The position numbers and the translations under genes are program-made. Under the pieces are notes generated by a model. That model worked only from the letters and a program-made list of their open reading frames with translations, did not search any database and was not told where the DNA came from. A stretch of 64,000 nt of DNA from Vibrio bivalvicida (lineage in GTDB: Bacteria > Pseudomonadota > Gammaproteobacteria > Enterobacterales > Vibrionaceae): assembly GCF_001399455.2 (NCBI RefSeq), contig NZ_LLEI02000032.1:372001-436000 (forward strand), in the 5' to 3' direction. Position 1 is the stretch's first letter. Each line of letters begins with the position of its first letter. Shown here piece after piece: positions 14,482-25,470 of this stretch.

Positions 14482-17079
14482 ATGCTGTCATTAATCGAAC
14501 AAATCAAAACTGGCGCCTTGTGGAGTTTCCCGGGGGGCGTCCACCCTGCTGAAAATAAGTCTCAGTCGGTAAGTCATGCACTTTCGCGTGCGGCCATTCC
14601 CGCAGAAATTGTCCTACCAGTTAAACAGCACATAGGTAAACCTGGCACTATTACGGTTGAAGTTGGCGAGCAAGTACTTAAAGGTCAGTCGCTGACTAAA
14701 TACGACACCAGCTTTATGCTTCCTGTACACGCGCCAACATCGGGTACTGTGGTTGCAATTGAACCAAGAACCACTGCACACCCTTCAGGTTTGAGTGAAA
14801 CCTGTATTGTTATTAAGCCCGACATGGCCGATAGCTGGATCGAACGCGAAGACTGGTCTAATTATGCTCAACGCACGCCTGACGAACTGATTGAAAAAAT
14901 TCGCCAGGCTGGTGTATCCGGTATGGGCGGCGCAGGTTTCCCAACAGCGAAGAAAATTCAATCCGGTTTGGCAAGAACAGAGATTCTGATCATCAACGCT
15001 GCAGAATGTGAACCCTACATCACTGCCGACGATATGTTGATGCGTGAACATGCCCAAGAGATCATCCAAGGGATTGAGATCGTTGAGCATATCCTTAAGC
15101 CGAAACTGACGGTTATTGGCATTGAAGATAACAAACCTGAAGCGGTCAAAGCACTACAACAAGCCGCAGAGCACAAAGACATTGTCATCCGTGTTGTCCC
15201 GACTAAGTACCCTTCTGGTGGTGAAAAGCAGCTGATCAAAATCCTGACCAACAAAGAAGTTCCGAATGGCTGTATTCCTGCAGATATCGGGATATTAGTG
15301 CAAAACGTTGGCTCACTGCATGCGATCAAACGAGCGGTTTGCGATGGCGAACCACTGGTAGAACGTATCGTAACTTTAACTGGTGATACTTTTAAACAGC
15401 CAAGAAACGTTTGGGCGCTACTTGGCACGCCAGTGCAGGCTCTGTTGGATGAGTTTAGTTACAAAGCAGATAAGAAATTACCGCGCCTAATAATGGGTGG
15501 TCCTATGATGGGCTTTACCCTGCCTCATGCGCAGGTGCCAATCACCAAAACGTCTAACTGTATCTTGGCTCCGACTCGCAAAGAAATTTCACCGAATCAA
15601 TACGAAATGGCGTGTATCCGCTGTGGTCAGTGTGCCGAAGCCTGCCCTGCCTCTCTTCTCCCTCAGCAACTCGTTTGGCATGCCAAAGCAGAAGAGCTTG
15701 ATAAATGTGAAGAGTTGAACATTCAAGATTGTATTGAGTGTGGTGCTTGTGCATTCGTTTGTCCAAGTGAAATCCCACTGGTTCAATACTACCGCCAAGC
15801 GAAAGCTGAGATCCGTACTCGCAAAGAAGAAGCGGAAGCGGCAGAGCGCGCGAAGATTCGTTTTGAAGAGAAAAAAGCACGTCTAGAACGAGATAAAGCC
15901 GCTCGTGAAAATCGCTTCAAGAAAGCCGCAGATGATCGCCGAAAAGAGATGAAATCTTCTGGTGGCGATGATGCCATTGCAGCCGCCATTGCGCGAGTTA
16001 AAGCACAAAAATCACAGCCTGTGACTGAAGAAAAAACAGTTAAACCTGCCGTTGCTGCCGCGATTGCAAAAGCAAAAGCTAAACAAGCAGAAGCGATGCA
16101 AAGCGGCCAAGCTGAACCTGATAACAGTGAAATGACCAAGCTGCGTGAAGAGCGTAAACGTCAGGCAAGAGAGCGGAAAGCAGAGAAAACCCAGCAATCT
16201 GAACACACGTCAAAAGACGACAAAAAAGATGCGGTTGCAGCTGCGATAGCGCGAGCTAAAGCGAAAAAAGCTGAGCAAGCAAGCTCTGACGGAACTCAAA
16301 CACCCGCTACAGATAAAAAAGCCGCGGTCGCTGCAGCAATAGCCCGAGCTAAAGCGAAGAAAGCGCAAACAGAAGAAACTGATCAAGCGCCACCAGCAGA
16401 AGATAAGAAAGCTGCTGTTGCTGCCGCTATTGCACGAGCAAAAGCACGTAAAGCCGAGCAGCAAGCTCAAGCTGAGCCTGTTGAACAAGCGCCTGCGCCA
16501 GAGGCAACTGACGAAGATCCGAAGAAAGCTGCCGTTGCCGCTGCTATCGCACGAGCAAAAGCACGTAAAGCTGAGCAGCAAACTCAATCTGAACCTGTTG
16601 AACAAGCAGGTGCTGCAGAAGCAACTGACGAAGATCCGAAAAAAGCTGCCGTTGCTGCCGCTATTGCACGGGCTAAAGCGCGCAAAGCCGAGCAGCAAGC
16701 TCAATTTGAGCCTGTTGAGCAAGCGCCTGCTGCAGAAGCAACTGACGAAGATCCTAAGAAAGCCGCAGTAGCTGACGCTATCGCACGAGCCAAAGCGCGT
16801 AAAGCCAAGCAGCAAACTCAATCTGAGCCTGTTGAACAAGCGCCTGCATCAGAAGCAACTGACGAAGATCCGAAAAAAGCTGCCGTTGCCGCCGCTATCG
16901 CACGAGCAAAAGCGCGTAAAGCCGAACAGCAAGCTCAATCTGAGCCTGTTGAACAAGAGCCTGATGCAGAAACAGCTGACGAAGATCCTAAGAAAGCCGC
17001 AGTTGCTGCCGCTATTGCACGGGCTAAAGCGCGCAAAGCTGAAAAAGAACAACAAAAACAATTTGAGGAGAAAGAGTAG
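14482..17079 (+). CDS. rsxC: RsxC, NADH/FMN-linked subunit with long repeat tail
   Basis: 865 residues. The N-terminal 450 residues are the Rnf C module with the glycine-rich [12 protein letters not shown] nucleotide/FMN region and two [4Fe-4S] motifs, [12 protein letters not shown] (about 378) and [12 protein letters not shown] (about 417). From about 460 to the end the protein is charged and alanine-rich, with copies of [18 protein letters not shown] separated by acidic linkers. The last five full copies repeat at exactly 117 bp. Such tails vary in length among RsxC proteins. Function of the tail is unknown, possibly contact with partners. Confidence 0.94.
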   Translation: MLSLIEQIKTGALWSFPGGVHPAENKSQSVSHALSRAAIPAEIVLPVKQHIGKPGTITVEVGEQVLKGQSLTKYDTSFMLPVHAPTSGTVVAIEPRTTAHPSGLSETCIVIKPDMADSWIEREDWSNYAQRTPDELIEKIRQAGVSGMGGAGFPTAKKIQSGLARTEILIINAAECEPYITADDMLMREHAQEIIQGIEIVEHILKPKLTVIGIEDNKPEAVKALQQAAEHKDIVIRVVPTKYPSGGEKQLIKILTNKEVPNGCIPADIGILVQNVGSLHAIKRAVCDGEPLVERIVTLTGDTFKQPRNVWALLGTPVQALLDEFSYKADKKLPRLIMGGPMMGFTLPHAQVPITKTSNCILAPTRKEISPNQYEMACIRCGQCAEACPASLLPQQLVWHAKAEELDKCEELNIQDCIECGACAFVCPSEIPLVQYYRQAKAEIRTRKEEAEAAERAKIRFEEKKARLERDKAARENRFKKAADDRRKEMKSSGGDDAIAAAIARVKAQKSQPVTEEKTVKPAVAAAIAKAKAKQAEAMQSGQAEPDNSEMTKLREERKRQARERKAEKTQQSEHTSKDDKKDAVAAAIARAKAKKAEQASSDGTQTPATDKKAAVAAAIARAKAKKAQTEETDQAPPAEDKKAAVAAAIARAKARKAEQQAQAEPVEQAPAPEATDEDPKKAAVAAAIARAKARKAEQQTQSEPVEQAGAAEATDEDPKKAAVAAAIARAKARKAEQQAQFEPVEQAPAAEATDEDPKKAAVADAIARAKARKAKQQTQSEPVEQAPASEATDEDPKKAAVAAAIARAKARKAEQQAQSEPVEQEPDAETADEDPKKAAVAAAIARAKARKAEKEQQKQFEEKE
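16399..17045 (+). repeat. 117-bp tandem repeats inside rsxC
   Basis: The GATCC(G/T)AA(G/A)AAAGC unit start recurs at 16516, 16633, 16750, 16867 and 16984, a strict 117-bp (39-codon) period, with less regular copies before (about 16200-16515). Copies differ by scattered substitutions and keep the reading frame. This is a coding minisatellite, liable to change copy number by recombination or slippage. Confidence 0.92.
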
Positions 17080-18125
17080 TGGCCTTCTTTATTGCCAGCT
17101 CACCCCATGCGCATAGTCGCAAAAGCACTCCTGATCTAATGAAATGGGTAGCGCTTTGCGCCTTGCCAGGATTGGCAGCACAAACCTATTTCTTTGGCTG
17201 GGGCACAATAATCCAGCTTATTCTTGCGATTGTGATCGGTCTAGGTTTAGAAGCCTTGGTCATGCTGGCCAGAAAACGTCACCCGATGTCAGCGCTACGC
17301 GATAACAGCGCCTTAGTCACAGCTTGGCTGCTCGCGATTGCGATTCCACCTCTGTCGCCTTGGTGGATCATTACCATCGGGCTTATTTTCGCTATTGTGA
17401 TTGCGAAGCATCTCTATGGTGGTATTGGTCAAAACCTATTTAACCCAGCGATGGTCGCTTATGTGGTACTACTGATCTCTTTCCCAGTACAGATGACGAG
17501 TTGGATCTCTCCCAATGAACTGCAAGCGACGGCGATTTCCAGTGGTGATGCTTTTTCGCTGATCTTTACCGGATTTAACCTAGAGGGGCTCTCTCTTCAA
17601 CAAATCCGTACCGGTATTGATGGCGTTACCATGGCTACACCTCTAGATGCCTTTAAGACCGCGTTGACGACGGGCAACACGGCCAGTGAAGCCTTAACCC
17701 AACCACAATTTGGTAGCTTGGCGGGTATCGGCTGGGAATGGGTTAACCTTGCTTACCTTGTTGGTGGTCTAATTTTGATCAAGGTACGAGTGATCAATTG
17801 GCATATTCCAGTGAGCTTTTTGCTAAGCCTGACGCTGATCAGCAGCCTATTCATGATTTTGACTCCGGGAACGACGGCGTCACCGCTTATTCATCTTCTT
17901 TCTGGTGCAACCATGCTTGGTGCCTTCTTTATTGCCACTGATCCAGTCTCGGCTTCTACGACAGTAAAAGGTCGATTGGTGTTCGGTGCATTTATCGGGG
18001 CGATGGTGTTTATCATCCGCAGTTGGGGCGGCTTCCCTGATGGCGTGGCCTTTGCGGTATTACTTGGTAATATGTGTGTACCTCTCATTGATTACTACAC
18101 CAAACCAAGAACGTACGGTCACTAA
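17079..18125 (+). CDS. rsxD: RsxD, FMN-carrying membrane subunit
   Basis: 348 residues with a GTG start that overlaps the rsxC stop (TAGTG). About nine to ten membrane helices. The covalent flavin site region shows [12 protein letters not shown], and [20 protein letters not shown] and [12 protein letters not shown] are conserved family segments. Works with RsxG in the membrane electron path. Confidence 0.95.
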   Translation: MAFFIASSPHAHSRKSTPDLMKWVALCALPGLAAQTYFFGWGTIIQLILAIVIGLGLEALVMLARKRHPMSALRDNSALVTAWLLAIAIPPLSPWWIITIGLIFAIVIAKHLYGGIGQNLFNPAMVAYVVLLISFPVQMTSWISPNELQATAISSGDAFSLIFTGFNLEGLSLQQIRTGIDGVTMATPLDAFKTALTTGNTASEALTQPQFGSLAGIGWEWVNLAYLVGGLILIKVRVINWHIPVSFLLSLTLISSLFMILTPGTTASPLIHLLSGATMLGAFFIATDPVSASTTVKGRLVFGAFIGAMVFIIRSWGGFPDGVAFAVLLGNMCVPLIDYYTKPRTYGH

Positions 18126-18134
18126 GGTTTCATC

Positions 18135-18770
18135 ATGTTAAATGCGATTAGAAAAAATGGTGTGATTCTAGCGGTTTTTGCCTGTGCTTCGACCGGTGTT
18201 GTAGCACTGACCAACTATTTAACCCAAGATCAGATTCAACTGCAGGAACAAAAGCAACTGCTTTCAGTGCTCAACCAAGTGATTCCTCACAAGATGCACG
18301 ATAACGATCTTTATCAAGCTTGTACCTTAGTCAGTAACCCAGCGCTTGGCACCGACTCACCGATGCCTGTCTATATGGCAACCATCAATAATGAGCCATC
18401 GGCTTTAGCAATCGAAGCCATTGCACCGGACGGCTATAATGGTGCTATCAGAATTATTGTCGGTATCCAACAAGATGGAACAATTACCGGAACGCGGGTC
18501 TTAAACCATCAAGAAACTCCGGGGTTAGGTGATAAGATAGATTTACGTATCACCGACTGGATCCTCGGTTTTGCAGGTAAAACTGTCAGCGAAGAGAATC
18601 TATCAGATTGGAAAGTGCGTAAAGATGGTGGTCAGTTCGATCAATTCACTGGGGCAACCATTACTCCTCGCGCTGTGGTGAAAGCGGTTAAAAACACCGT
18701 TGAGTACGTTAATACCCATCGTGAACAAATATTGGCACAACCACTGAACTGTGGAGGCAACAATGAGTGA
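18135..18770 (+). CDS. rsxG: RsxG, periplasmic FMN-binding subunit
   Basis: 211 residues: one N-terminal membrane anchor (about 7-27) and an FMN-binding domain. The covalent flavin attachment motif is [11 protein letters not shown], where the second Thr of GATIT carries FMN in the family. Its 3' end overlaps rsxE by 8 bp. Confidence 0.95.
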   Translation: MLNAIRKNGVILAVFACASTGVVALTNYLTQDQIQLQEQKQLLSVLNQVIPHKMHDNDLYQACTLVSNPALGTDSPMPVYMATINNEPSALAIEAIAPDGYNGAIRIIVGIQQDGTITGTRVLNHQETPGLGDKIDLRITDWILGFAGKTVSEENLSDWKVRKDGGQFDQFTGATITPRAVVKAVKNTVEYVNTHREQILAQPLNCGGNNE

Positions 18771-19455
18771 GCATAAGACCTTAATTAAGAACGGCATGTG
18801 GGACAACAACCCTGCTCTAGTTCAATTACTAGGCTTGTGTCCATTACTTGCTGTTTCATCGACCGTGACCAATGCACTTGGGTTGGGAATTGCTACCCTA
18901 CTCGTTCTGGTCGGTTCAAACGTCACGGTTTCATTGGTGCGTGACTATGTACCGAAAGAAGTACGTATCCCTGTATTCGTAATGATCATCGCAGCCCTGG
19001 TAACTTGCGTTCAATTGTTGATGAATGCCTACGCGTACGGCCTGTACCTTTCTCTGGGTATCTTTATTCCTTTGATCGTAACTAACTGTATCATCATTGG
19101 TCGCGCCGAAGCCTTTGCGTCTAAGAACGACCTACTTCCTGCTGCACAAGATGGCTTTTGGATGGGGCTCGGAATGACCAGCGTACTGGTCGTCTTAGGG
19201 GCAATGCGTGAAGTTATTGGTAACGGAACGTTATTTGACGGTGCAGACCTGCTACTCGGTGAATGGGCAACCTCATTACGAATCGAGGTGTTTCAGTTCG
19301 ACAATAGCTTCCTGCTCGCCCTGCTTCCACCAGGTGCTTTCATTGGCGTCGGATTGCTCATTGCCGCGAAAAATGTCATAGATAAACAGTTAGAAGCTCG
19401 CCAACCGAAACAACAAAAACAAGCCATTGAGCGAGCTCGGGTGACCAATCAATAA
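18763..19455 (+). CDS. rsxE: RsxE, electron transport complex subunit E
   Basis: 230 residues from ATG 18763 ([27 protein letters not shown]), preferred over an in-frame start at 18751 because this is the conserved terminus and GTGGAGG precedes it. Six membrane helices, homologous to RsxA, with Cys-containing helices LLGLCPLL and [10 protein letters not shown]. Last gene of rsxABCDGE; nth follows 50 bp later. Confidence 0.95.
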   Translation: MSEHKTLIKNGMWDNNPALVQLLGLCPLLAVSSTVTNALGLGIATLLVLVGSNVTVSLVRDYVPKEVRIPVFVMIIAALVTCVQLLMNAYAYGLYLSLGIFIPLIVTNCIIIGRAEAFASKNDLLPAAQDGFWMGLGMTSVLVVLGAMREVIGNGTLFDGADLLLGEWATSLRIEVFQFDNSFLLALLPPGAFIGVGLLIAAKNVIDKQLEARQPKQQKQAIERARVTNQ

Positions 19456-19505
19456 CAACAGTTTGAGCGTATCGCATCAAACGGAGCACTGGAAAGCAGC
19501 CTCAA

Positions 19506-20147
19506 ATGAACAAAGATAAACGACGATTAATACTGGAGCGACTGAGGGAAAATAACCCTAACCCTCAAACCGAATTAAATTGGAGTACACCTTTTGAATT
19601 ACTGATTGCAGTACTTCTCTCAGCTCAAGCTACTGACGTAAGCGTGAACAAAGCGACAGACAAACTTTACCCTGTCGCTAACACCCCGCAAGGTCTTTTT
19701 GATTTAGGGGTTGATGGCGTCAAAGAGTATATTAAAACTATTGGCCTGTTTAACTCAAAAGCTGAAAACGTCATTAAGACCTGTAAGATCATACTCGAGC
19801 AGCACAATGGCGAAGTCCCTGAAAACCGTGAAGCTCTCGAAGCGTTACCCGGCGTTGGACGTAAAACAGCAAACGTAGTGCTAAATACCGCCTTTGGCTG
19901 GCCAACTATCGCGGTGGATACTCATATCTATCGCGTATCAAATCGAACTAAGTTTGCAATGGGTAAGAATGTCGACCAAGTAGAAGAAAAACTACTCAAG
20001 GTCGTGCCTAAAGAATTTAAGCTAGATGTACACCACTGGCTAATCCTACATGGTCGCTATACTTGTGTCGCACGTAAGCCTCGCTGTGGTAGTTGCATCA
20101 TTGAAGACCTTTGCGAATACAAAGAAAAAGTTTATCCAGAAAATTAG
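19506..20147 (+). CDS. nth: Endonuclease III
   Basis: 213 residues. Base-excision repair glycosylase/AP lyase for oxidised pyrimidines. Helix-hairpin-helix LPGVGRKTANVVL with catalytic Lys120, general Asp138 in AVDTHIYRV, and the C-terminal [4Fe-4S] ligands Cys187, Cys194, Cys197 and Cys203 (C-x6-C-x2-C-x5-C). Full family length. Downstream of rsx as in E. coli and Vibrio. Confidence 0.97.
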   Translation: MNKDKRRLILERLRENNPNPQTELNWSTPFELLIAVLLSAQATDVSVNKATDKLYPVANTPQGLFDLGVDGVKEYIKTIGLFNSKAENVIKTCKIILEQHNGEVPENREALEALPGVGRKTANVVLNTAFGWPTIAVDTHIYRVSNRTKFAMGKNVDQVEEKLLKVVPKEFKLDVHHWLILHGRYTCVARKPRCGSCIIEDLCEYKEKVYPEN

Positions 20148-20159
20148 GAGAGCACGACA

Positions 20160-20576
20160 ATGTCAAATGGACGTATCCTGCACACCATGCTTCGCGTCGG
20201 TGATCTAGACAAATCAATTCAATTTTATACTGACGTGATGGGCATGCAGCTTCTACGTACCAACGAAAACAAAGAATATGAATACACTTTGGCTTTTCTG
20301 GGATACGGCGACGAATCTCAAGGGGCCGTCATTGAGCTAACGTATAACTGGGGCACAAGTGAATATGACTTAGGCAGCGCATTTGGCCATATCGCGATTG
20401 GTGTTGACGATATCTACACCACTTGCGATGCAATTAAAGCAGTTGGTGGCAATGTGACTCGTGAACCGGGGCCGGTAAAAGGCGGCACTACTCATATTGC
20501 TTTCGTCAAAGACCCTGATGGCTACATGCTAGAACTCATCCAAAACAAGCAAGCATCAGCAGGCTTAGAAGGTTAA
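20160..20576 (+). CDS. gloA: Lactoylglutathione lyase (glyoxalase I)
   Basis: 138 residues, the usual bacterial length. It isomerises the methylglyoxal-glutathione hemithioacetal to S-lactoylglutathione. Metal ligands are in place at His8, Glu59, His77 and Glu125, pointing to the Ni2+-type enzyme. Located 12 bp after nth and ended by a strong terminator. Confidence 0.96.
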   Translation: MSNGRILHTMLRVGDLDKSIQFYTDVMGMQLLRTNENKEYEYTLAFLGYGDESQGAVIELTYNWGTSEYDLGSAFGHIAIGVDDIYTTCDAIKAVGGNVTREPGPVKGGTTHIAFVKDPDGYMLELIQNKQASAGLEG

Positions 20577-20600
20577 TTATTACTTCAGGCGATGTTTTAA

Positions 20601-20631
20601 ATAGGACAGTATCACACTGTCCTATTTTTTT
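20601..20631 (+). terminator. Terminator after gloA
   Basis: ATAGGACAGT (20601-20610) and ACTGTCCTAT (20616-20625) with a 5-nt loop, followed by six T. Confidence 0.9.
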
Positions 20632-20640
20632 AGCTTTACT

Positions 20641-20655
20641 TGATAATAATTATCA
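20641..20655 (+). promoter_or_regulatory. Fur box upstream of the DUF2753-like gene
   Basis: TGATAATAATTATCA is a perfect 7-1-7 palindrome identical to the core Fur consensus TGATAATNATTATCA. It ends 39 bp before ATG 20695, a promoter-proximal position that predicts iron repression of the downstream gene. Confidence 0.75.
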
Positions 20656-20694
20656 TTTAATCTCAAGCCTATTCGCGGTTAGGAGATTAAAACA

Positions 20695-21132
20695 ATGGGC
20701 ATCCAAGAGTGGGAGAAACATACCTTACTAGCAGACATGGCAATGAACGATGAAGATCACCTAAGAGGTATCCTTCATTATCAGCAAGCGCTTACGTTAA
20801 GTGAACGCATTAGTGAAGCTGAAGAGGTTGGCGTTGAAGACCGCTTAATGATCTCGGTGATTTCATGCCATAACATGGCGATGTTCTGGCGCAACGTCGG
20901 TGATGTAAAGTATGAACTTAAATATCTCCAGCTCGCGTCAGAGAAGGTACTGACTCTCGTACCACAATGCCCGAACAATGATTGTGATGCCTTCATCGAT
21001 TCGATGGGCTGTTGCAAAAAAGCCTTGATTGAGTTTATGAAAAGGCACCCAAATCCCAAGATTGCTCAGTTGGTACAAGATATCGATACCGCCACCAACT
21101 GTAACCTTATTGCTAAATTCCGTTTGAACTAG
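20695..21132 (+). CDS. DUF2753-like protein, tetratricopeptide-like, predicted iron-regulated
   Basis: 145 residues, soluble, helical, no signal peptide. The pattern of about 34-residue helical pairs (LRGILHYQQALTLSERI, and NVGDVKYELKYLQLASEKVLTLVP) looks like TPR repeats. Six to seven Cys residues, including CPNNDCDAF and GCCKK, are unusual for a protein this short and could bind metal. I believe it matches the Vibrio DUF2753 family. Start follows AGGAGA by 9 bp. The preceding Fur box suggests expression in iron limitation. Confidence 0.68.
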   Translation: MGIQEWEKHTLLADMAMNDEDHLRGILHYQQALTLSERISEAEEVGVEDRLMISVISCHNMAMFWRNVGDVKYELKYLQLASEKVLTLVPQCPNNDCDAFIDSMGCCKKALIEFMKRHPNPKIAQLVQDIDTATNCNLIAKFRLN

Positions 21133-21204
21133 TACCAATCTAGATAAATATGTGATCAGATATTTATTTTGGTTGGTATATGCACGCTAAACGGAACAAC
21201 AAAA

Positions 21205-21230
21205 AGGCCAGTCAATCTGGCCTGTTTCTG
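21205..21230. terminator. Terminator between DUF2753-like gene and motY
   Basis: AGGCCAG (21205-21211) and CTGGCCT (21217-21223) with a 5-nt loop. T-rich sequence on the plus side and A-run on the other side allow it to serve both convergent genes. Confidence 0.7.
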
Positions 21231-21240
21231 TTTTAGCTGA

Positions 21241-22134
21241 CTATATTTGCGTTCTTCCCAATGAGATGACCACACGTCGATTTCGGTCTTTACCAATTGG
21301 CGAAGCATTATCATCAACTGGTCGTCTTCGGCCATACCCCCGAACTTGAATTCGGTCCTCTGGCAAGCCAAGAGACTTAAAGTACTCTTCTAACACTTCA
21401 GCACGGCGCTCTGAAAGGCTTTGACTGACACTCTTACCATCGTCAGCATCGGTATAAGTCGACACCAATACAAGGTCAATATCTTGATTGTGCTTAATGT
21501 ACTCGGCAATTTGCGCCAATCTTTTCTGTGACTGTTTATTTAACTCCACACTGGTACGGTCATAGTGAAGTATCGTAAAGGCAATGTCTTCGAAGCTGTA
21601 TGGCAGAAGGTTGGCAATACAATCGCTAAACACATTATAGGACTGTTGGAACAACACCGAAGAGAGCGCCACTTCTACTCGCTGATTTCGACTGCGCCAT
21701 TCTTGATAACTGAATGTCGGATAACGACCTTTTTCTAACTCGCCCAGTATGTTCCAAGCGGTTTGACCACCAACATAGCCATCAAACTGTTGGAAGAAGC
21801 GGATGGTGGTTAGTCTGTCCGCACTATCTCCCGGCCTCCAAGCCGGTGGCATAGAAATCAAGCTTACGTCGCGAGTTTGCCCCATTGGGCGTTTCATCTT
21901 GAGCTCAAAATCGAGGTTAATTTTTTTGCTCGCATGCGATGAAAAAACCGCGTCACCATAGTTTGGAATAGGATGAACAAGACGGCATTCAAGTGGTGTG
22001 TTGGCAACCATTTGCCACATAGACTGCTGAGGTTTGGCCACATAGTGTTTCTCCAACGCAAATACATTGGGAGTAAACGCTGTTATTGCCATTGCAACAC
22101 TAGGAGCCAACCACTTCTTCATAGAATACTTCAT
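21241..22134 (-). CDS. motY: MotY, sodium-driven flagellar motor T-ring protein
   Basis: 297 residues (ATG 22134; ATG 22122 would give 293). Signal peptide ending near NVFA. The N-terminal domain of about 150 residues is specific to MotY and binds the basal body; the C-terminal OmpA-like domain (about 165-290) with [23 protein letters not shown] and [10 protein letters not shown] binds peptidoglycan. With MotX it recruits the PomAB stator in Vibrio polar flagella. Divergent from rnt. Confidence 0.95.
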   Translation of the reverse strand: MKYSMKKWLAPSVAMAITAFTPNVFALEKHYVAKPQQSMWQMVANTPLECRLVHPIPNYGDAVFSSHASKKINLDFELKMKRPMGQTRDVSLISMPPAWRPGDSADRLTTIRFFQQFDGYVGGQTAWNILGELEKGRYPTFSYQEWRSRNQRVEVALSSVLFQQSYNVFSDCIANLLPYSFEDIAFTILHYDRTSVELNKQSQKRLAQIAEYIKHNQDIDLVLVSTYTDADDGKSVSQSLSERRAEVLEEYFKSLGLPEDRIQVRGYGRRRPVDDNASPIGKDRNRRVVISLGRTQI

Positions 22135-22321
22135 CTCTTAACTCAACTTGGGCAGCCATATTTTGCCACCCGATTACCTTCACATAGAGCAATGCAATAA
22201 TCTCGCCAACTGATTTGTATAGGACAAATTACCAATGATTCATTTTCAATCAGCATTAACGGTTTTTCTCGCTTAAAGAATCTGCAATAATGTCTGCCCT
22301 GTCACATTATTTTAAGCACAC

Positions 22322-22984
22322 ATGACTATTGAAAACGAAGCATTGACGCTAAAAAAACGATTTCGCGGCTACTTTCCAGTTGTTATTGACGTAGAAACCG
22401 CTGGGTTCAACGCAAAGACCGATGCGCTACTCGAAATCTGCGCCGTTACCTTAAAGATGGACGAAAACGGCGATCTTGTCCCTGCCTCTACCATTCATTT
22501 TCATGTCGAGCCATTTGAAGGCGCTAACCTAGAGAAAGAAGCGCTGGAATTTAACGGCATTCGTGACCCATTCAGCCCATTACGTGGCGCAGTGACAGAA
22601 TCTGAAGCCCTCAAAGAGATTTATAAGTTGGTACGCAAAGAGCAAAAAGCCGCTGATTGTAGCCGTGCAATCATGGTCGCTCACAATGCAAACTTCGATC
22701 ACAGCTTCGTGATGGAAGCGAGCGAGCGTAGCAAACTTAAACGCGTCCCTTTCCACCCCTTCGCTACCTTTGACACTGCAACGTTAAGTGGTTTGGCTTA
22801 TGGCCAAACGGTGCTTGCAAAAGCGTGCAAAACCGCAGGGATGGATTTTGACAATAAAGAAGCCCACTCTGCTCTATACGATACACAAAAAACGGCAGAG
22901 CTCTTCTGCGGCATCGTCAATAAATGGAAAGCCCTTGGCGGTTGGCCGTTAATTGATGCTGGCGAAGAAGAAATAAAAGAATAA
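22322..22984 (+). CDS. rnt: Ribonuclease T
   Basis: 220 residues. 3'-5' exonuclease that trims tRNA and other stable RNAs and turns over CCA ends. DEDD motifs visible: IDVETAGF (Asp, Glu), [11 protein letters not shown] (Asp) and [14 protein letters not shown] (His, Asp). Length fits the family. It ends 26 bp before the antiporter gene. Confidence 0.96.
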   Translation: MTIENEALTLKKRFRGYFPVVIDVETAGFNAKTDALLEICAVTLKMDENGDLVPASTIHFHVEPFEGANLEKEALEFNGIRDPFSPLRGAVTESEALKEIYKLVRKEQKAADCSRAIMVAHNANFDHSFVMEASERSKLKRVPFHPFATFDTATLSGLAYGQTVLAKACKTAGMDFDNKEAHSALYDTQKTAELFCGIVNKWKALGGWPLIDAGEEEIKE

Positions 22985-23010
22985 ATGTAAACACAACACA
23001 CGAGTAAATT

Positions 23011-24336
23011 ATGAACCCTGTTGTCATTTCTGTATGTGTCATGCTTGCCTTAGCACTGATGCGCGTCAATGTCGTCGTAGCACTGACATTTAGCGCTATC
23101 GTTGGTGGTTTGGTTTCAGGTATGGAACTTAATGAAGCGGTTGCTGCCTTCGAAAGCGGACTTGGAGGTGGTGCCACTATCGCACTTAGCTACGCTATGC
23201 TCGGTACCTTTGCTGTTGCTATCTCGCGCTCTGGTATTACCGACCTTTTAGCAAATAGCGTCATCAAACGTATTAACGGTAAAGAGAACGCGTCAGCCTC
23301 GACTGGCCTAAAATACGCGGTACTGATTGCCTTAGTGTTAGTCACTATGTCGTCACAAAACGTTATTCCAGTCCACATCGCCTTTATCCCGATTCTTATT
23401 CCACCTCTACTAGGCGTTTTTGCAAAGCTTAACCTCGACCGTCGAATGATCGCTTGTGTACTCACCTTCGGTTTGGTAACGCCTTATATGGTTCTACCTA
23501 TTGGTTTTGGTGGCATTTTCCTAAACAACATTCTGCTTAAGAACTTACATGAGAACGGTCTAGAAAACGTTGTAGCTAGCCAAGTGCCAGTCGCGATGCT
23601 ACTTCCAGCAGCCGGGATGATTTTTGGTCTACTTACAGCGATTTTCTTTAGCTATCGCAAGCCTCGTCAGTATCAAGAGACGGAACTGACCCACGTAGAA
23701 GAGAACCCTGAGTCGATCAATAAGAAAAACATTCTTGTCGCAGCGGCAGGTATTGTTGCGGCATTAAGTGTGCAGCTTTCTACTGGTTCAATGATCATTG
23801 GTGGCCTTGCAGGATTTATGGTGTTTACTTTTGGCGGCGTTATTGCGTGGAAAGAGACGCACGATGTTTTCACCAAAGGCGTACACATGATGGCAATGAT
23901 TGGCTTTATCATGATTGCAGCAGCGGGTTTTGCGGCGGTAATGAAGCAGACTGGTGGTGTAGAGTCGTTAGTTGAAGCGCTATCAACAAGCATTGGTGAC
24001 AACAAACCACTAGCCGCACTACTCATGTTGGTAGTCGGTCTACTGGTTACTATGGGGATCGGTTCATCGTTCTCAACTATTCCAATCCTCGCAACCATCT
24101 ATGTTCCCTTAGCAGCCGCGTTTGGTTTCTCTCCGATGGCCACTATCGCGCTAGTCGGTACAGCTGCAGCTCTGGGTGATGCAGGCTCTCCTGCTTCAGA
24201 CTCAACGCTGGGTCCGACGTCGGGTCTAAATGCTGACGGTCAACACGAGCATATTTGGGAAACTGTAGTACCCACCTTTATCCACTACAATATTCCATTA
24301 ATTGTCTTTGGTTGGATTGCCGCTATGGTGCTGTAG
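23011..24336 (+). CDS. Na+/H+ antiporter family protein (NhaC-like)
   Basis: 441 residues with about 11-12 hydrophobic helices. Family segments include [21 protein letters not shown] and [22 protein letters not shown], typical of the NhaC/YuiF-type putative sodium-proton antiporters. Likely cation homeostasis in a marine cell; exchange specificity is inferred. Co-directional with rnt and ended by a shared terminator. Confidence 0.83.
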   Translation: MNPVVISVCVMLALALMRVNVVVALTFSAIVGGLVSGMELNEAVAAFESGLGGGATIALSYAMLGTFAVAISRSGITDLLANSVIKRINGKENASASTGLKYAVLIALVLVTMSSQNVIPVHIAFIPILIPPLLGVFAKLNLDRRMIACVLTFGLVTPYMVLPIGFGGIFLNNILLKNLHENGLENVVASQVPVAMLLPAAGMIFGLLTAIFFSYRKPRQYQETELTHVEENPESINKKNILVAAAGIVAALSVQLSTGSMIIGGLAGFMVFTFGGVIAWKETHDVFTKGVHMMAMIGFIMIAAAGFAAVMKQTGGVESLVEALSTSIGDNKPLAALLMLVVGLLVTMGIGSSFSTIPILATIYVPLAAAFGFSPMATIALVGTAAALGDAGSPASDSTLGPTSGLNADGQHEHIWETVVPTFIHYNIPLIVFGWIAAMVL

Positions 24337-24377
24337 TTAACTACTTTGCCACTGACCACCGTGGCGATATAGATATA

Positions 24378-24406
24378 AAAAAAGCTGACATCATGTCAGC
24401 TTTTTT
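24378..24406. terminator. Bidirectional terminator between antiporter and bamC
   Basis: AAAAAAGCTGACA (24378-24390) and TGTCAGCTTTTTT (24394-24406) around a 3-nt loop. Six T on either strand, placed between convergent genes. Confidence 0.92.
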
Positions 24407-24424
24407 ATACTTGCTATCTGCTTG

Positions 24425-25450
24425 TTACTCGTCTGTCTGTTCAGCAACAGCAGCAATGATTGGCACCATATCTTGCAATAACTCTTCTTCTACTGGTTTG
24501 CCCGCGGAATCTGTCACATTTATTGACGTACGGTTACCAAGATCACCCAGAAGGAAAGTGTATGTACCTGATGCTAGCTGGATTGGCTTCACACCTATCT
24601 CAGTCCAGAACTCATCATCTGGCGCTGCATATTTTGCTTTAACCGTGCCTTGTGACTGATTACGTTCTTCAATCGTAAAGCCCATTTCTGGCAGCAATGT
24701 CGGAATACGTAACCAAAGCACATTGTATGGAGTACGCGCAATAATAACCGGGAATCCGCTGCGGTCAGAGCCCATCGAAATTGGGATCTGCTTAACCAAT
24801 TCTTGCGCTTTACGCGCCGCTTCTTCACGAAGGTCTTGGTCATAACGAGCCGTGACTAAGTTAGTCATCAAAGCATTATAACGCTCTTTGTTGGTCTCGG
24901 TCACAGGTACTTTCCTGCCACCTTCGCGCCAATCGATCAAAGAAATTTTAAACCCGTGGCGACCACCGACAAGAATACGTTCAATCGAGTAACGTGAGCC
25001 AATTTCTAGCTCTTCGTCTTGCTCTGTCCATAATACCCAGTCTGTTTCAAGACGAGTGTCAGTCTGCTCAAGAATACCGATTCCGTGCTCTTGAAGCATC
25101 TTCAAAGCAGTCTGCCATACTTTATCTAGCTCATCTTCACGTAATAACCACAGTGTCGTTTCACCTTGTTTACGCTCGGCACGTGCGCCAGGAATAAGCT
25201 CAAGGATTTGCTGTGGAGAACGGATATCAACATCTTTGCCAACCCCACCAGAAAAATCACCTTGAGGAATATCGTAATTTTTATAAAACTGAGGGTTAGC
25301 GCCTTCAGCTAGCGTCCACTCTTTCAAGGGTGGCGTGTTCAAGTATTCGAAGTCATCCTTCGCTTGACGACGCTGCGTGGCACTACCGGAACATGCACTT
25401 AAAACAAAAACAGCTAGTGAACTGACGACTAGCTGGTGAGACAATTTCAT
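24425..25450 (-). CDS. bamC: BamC, outer membrane protein assembly lipoprotein
   Basis: 341 residues. Lipoprotein signal with lipobox LSAC at Cys20. The unstructured N-terminus that clamps BamD is followed by two helix-grip domains. Segments RQAKDDFEYLNTPPLKEW and the C-terminal VKPIQLASGTYTFLLG follow the family. It lies downstream of dapA as in E. coli. Confidence 0.93.
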   Translation of the reverse strand: MKLSHQLVVSSLAVFVLSACSGSATQRRQAKDDFEYLNTPPLKEWTLAEGANPQFYKNYDIPQGDFSGGVGKDVDIRSPQQILELIPGARAERKQGETTLWLLREDELDKVWQTALKMLQEHGIGILEQTDTRLETDWVLWTEQDEELEIGSRYSIERILVGGRHGFKISLIDWREGGRKVPVTETNKERYNALMTNLVTARYDQDLREEAARKAQELVKQIPISMGSDRSGFPVIIARTPYNVLWLRIPTLLPEMGFTIEERNQSQGTVKAKYAAPDDEFWTEIGVKPIQLASGTYTFLLGDLGNRTSINVTDSAGKPVEEELLQDMVPIIAAVAEQTDE

Positions 25451-25470
25451 TGAAACTCCTGATACATACT

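Noticed and set aside
16418..16771. Plus-strand out-of-frame ORF in rsxC
   Set aside because: Another product of the repeats, inside the well supported rsxC frame.
16210..16839. 209-codon antisense ORF in rsxC
   Set aside because: Opened by the codon periodicity of the 117-bp repeats; low-complexity protein with repeating Cys/Phe/Arg and no start signal.
16399..17045. CRISPR array
   Set aside because: The repeated units are contiguous coding repeats of 117 bp without unique spacers and without cas genes.
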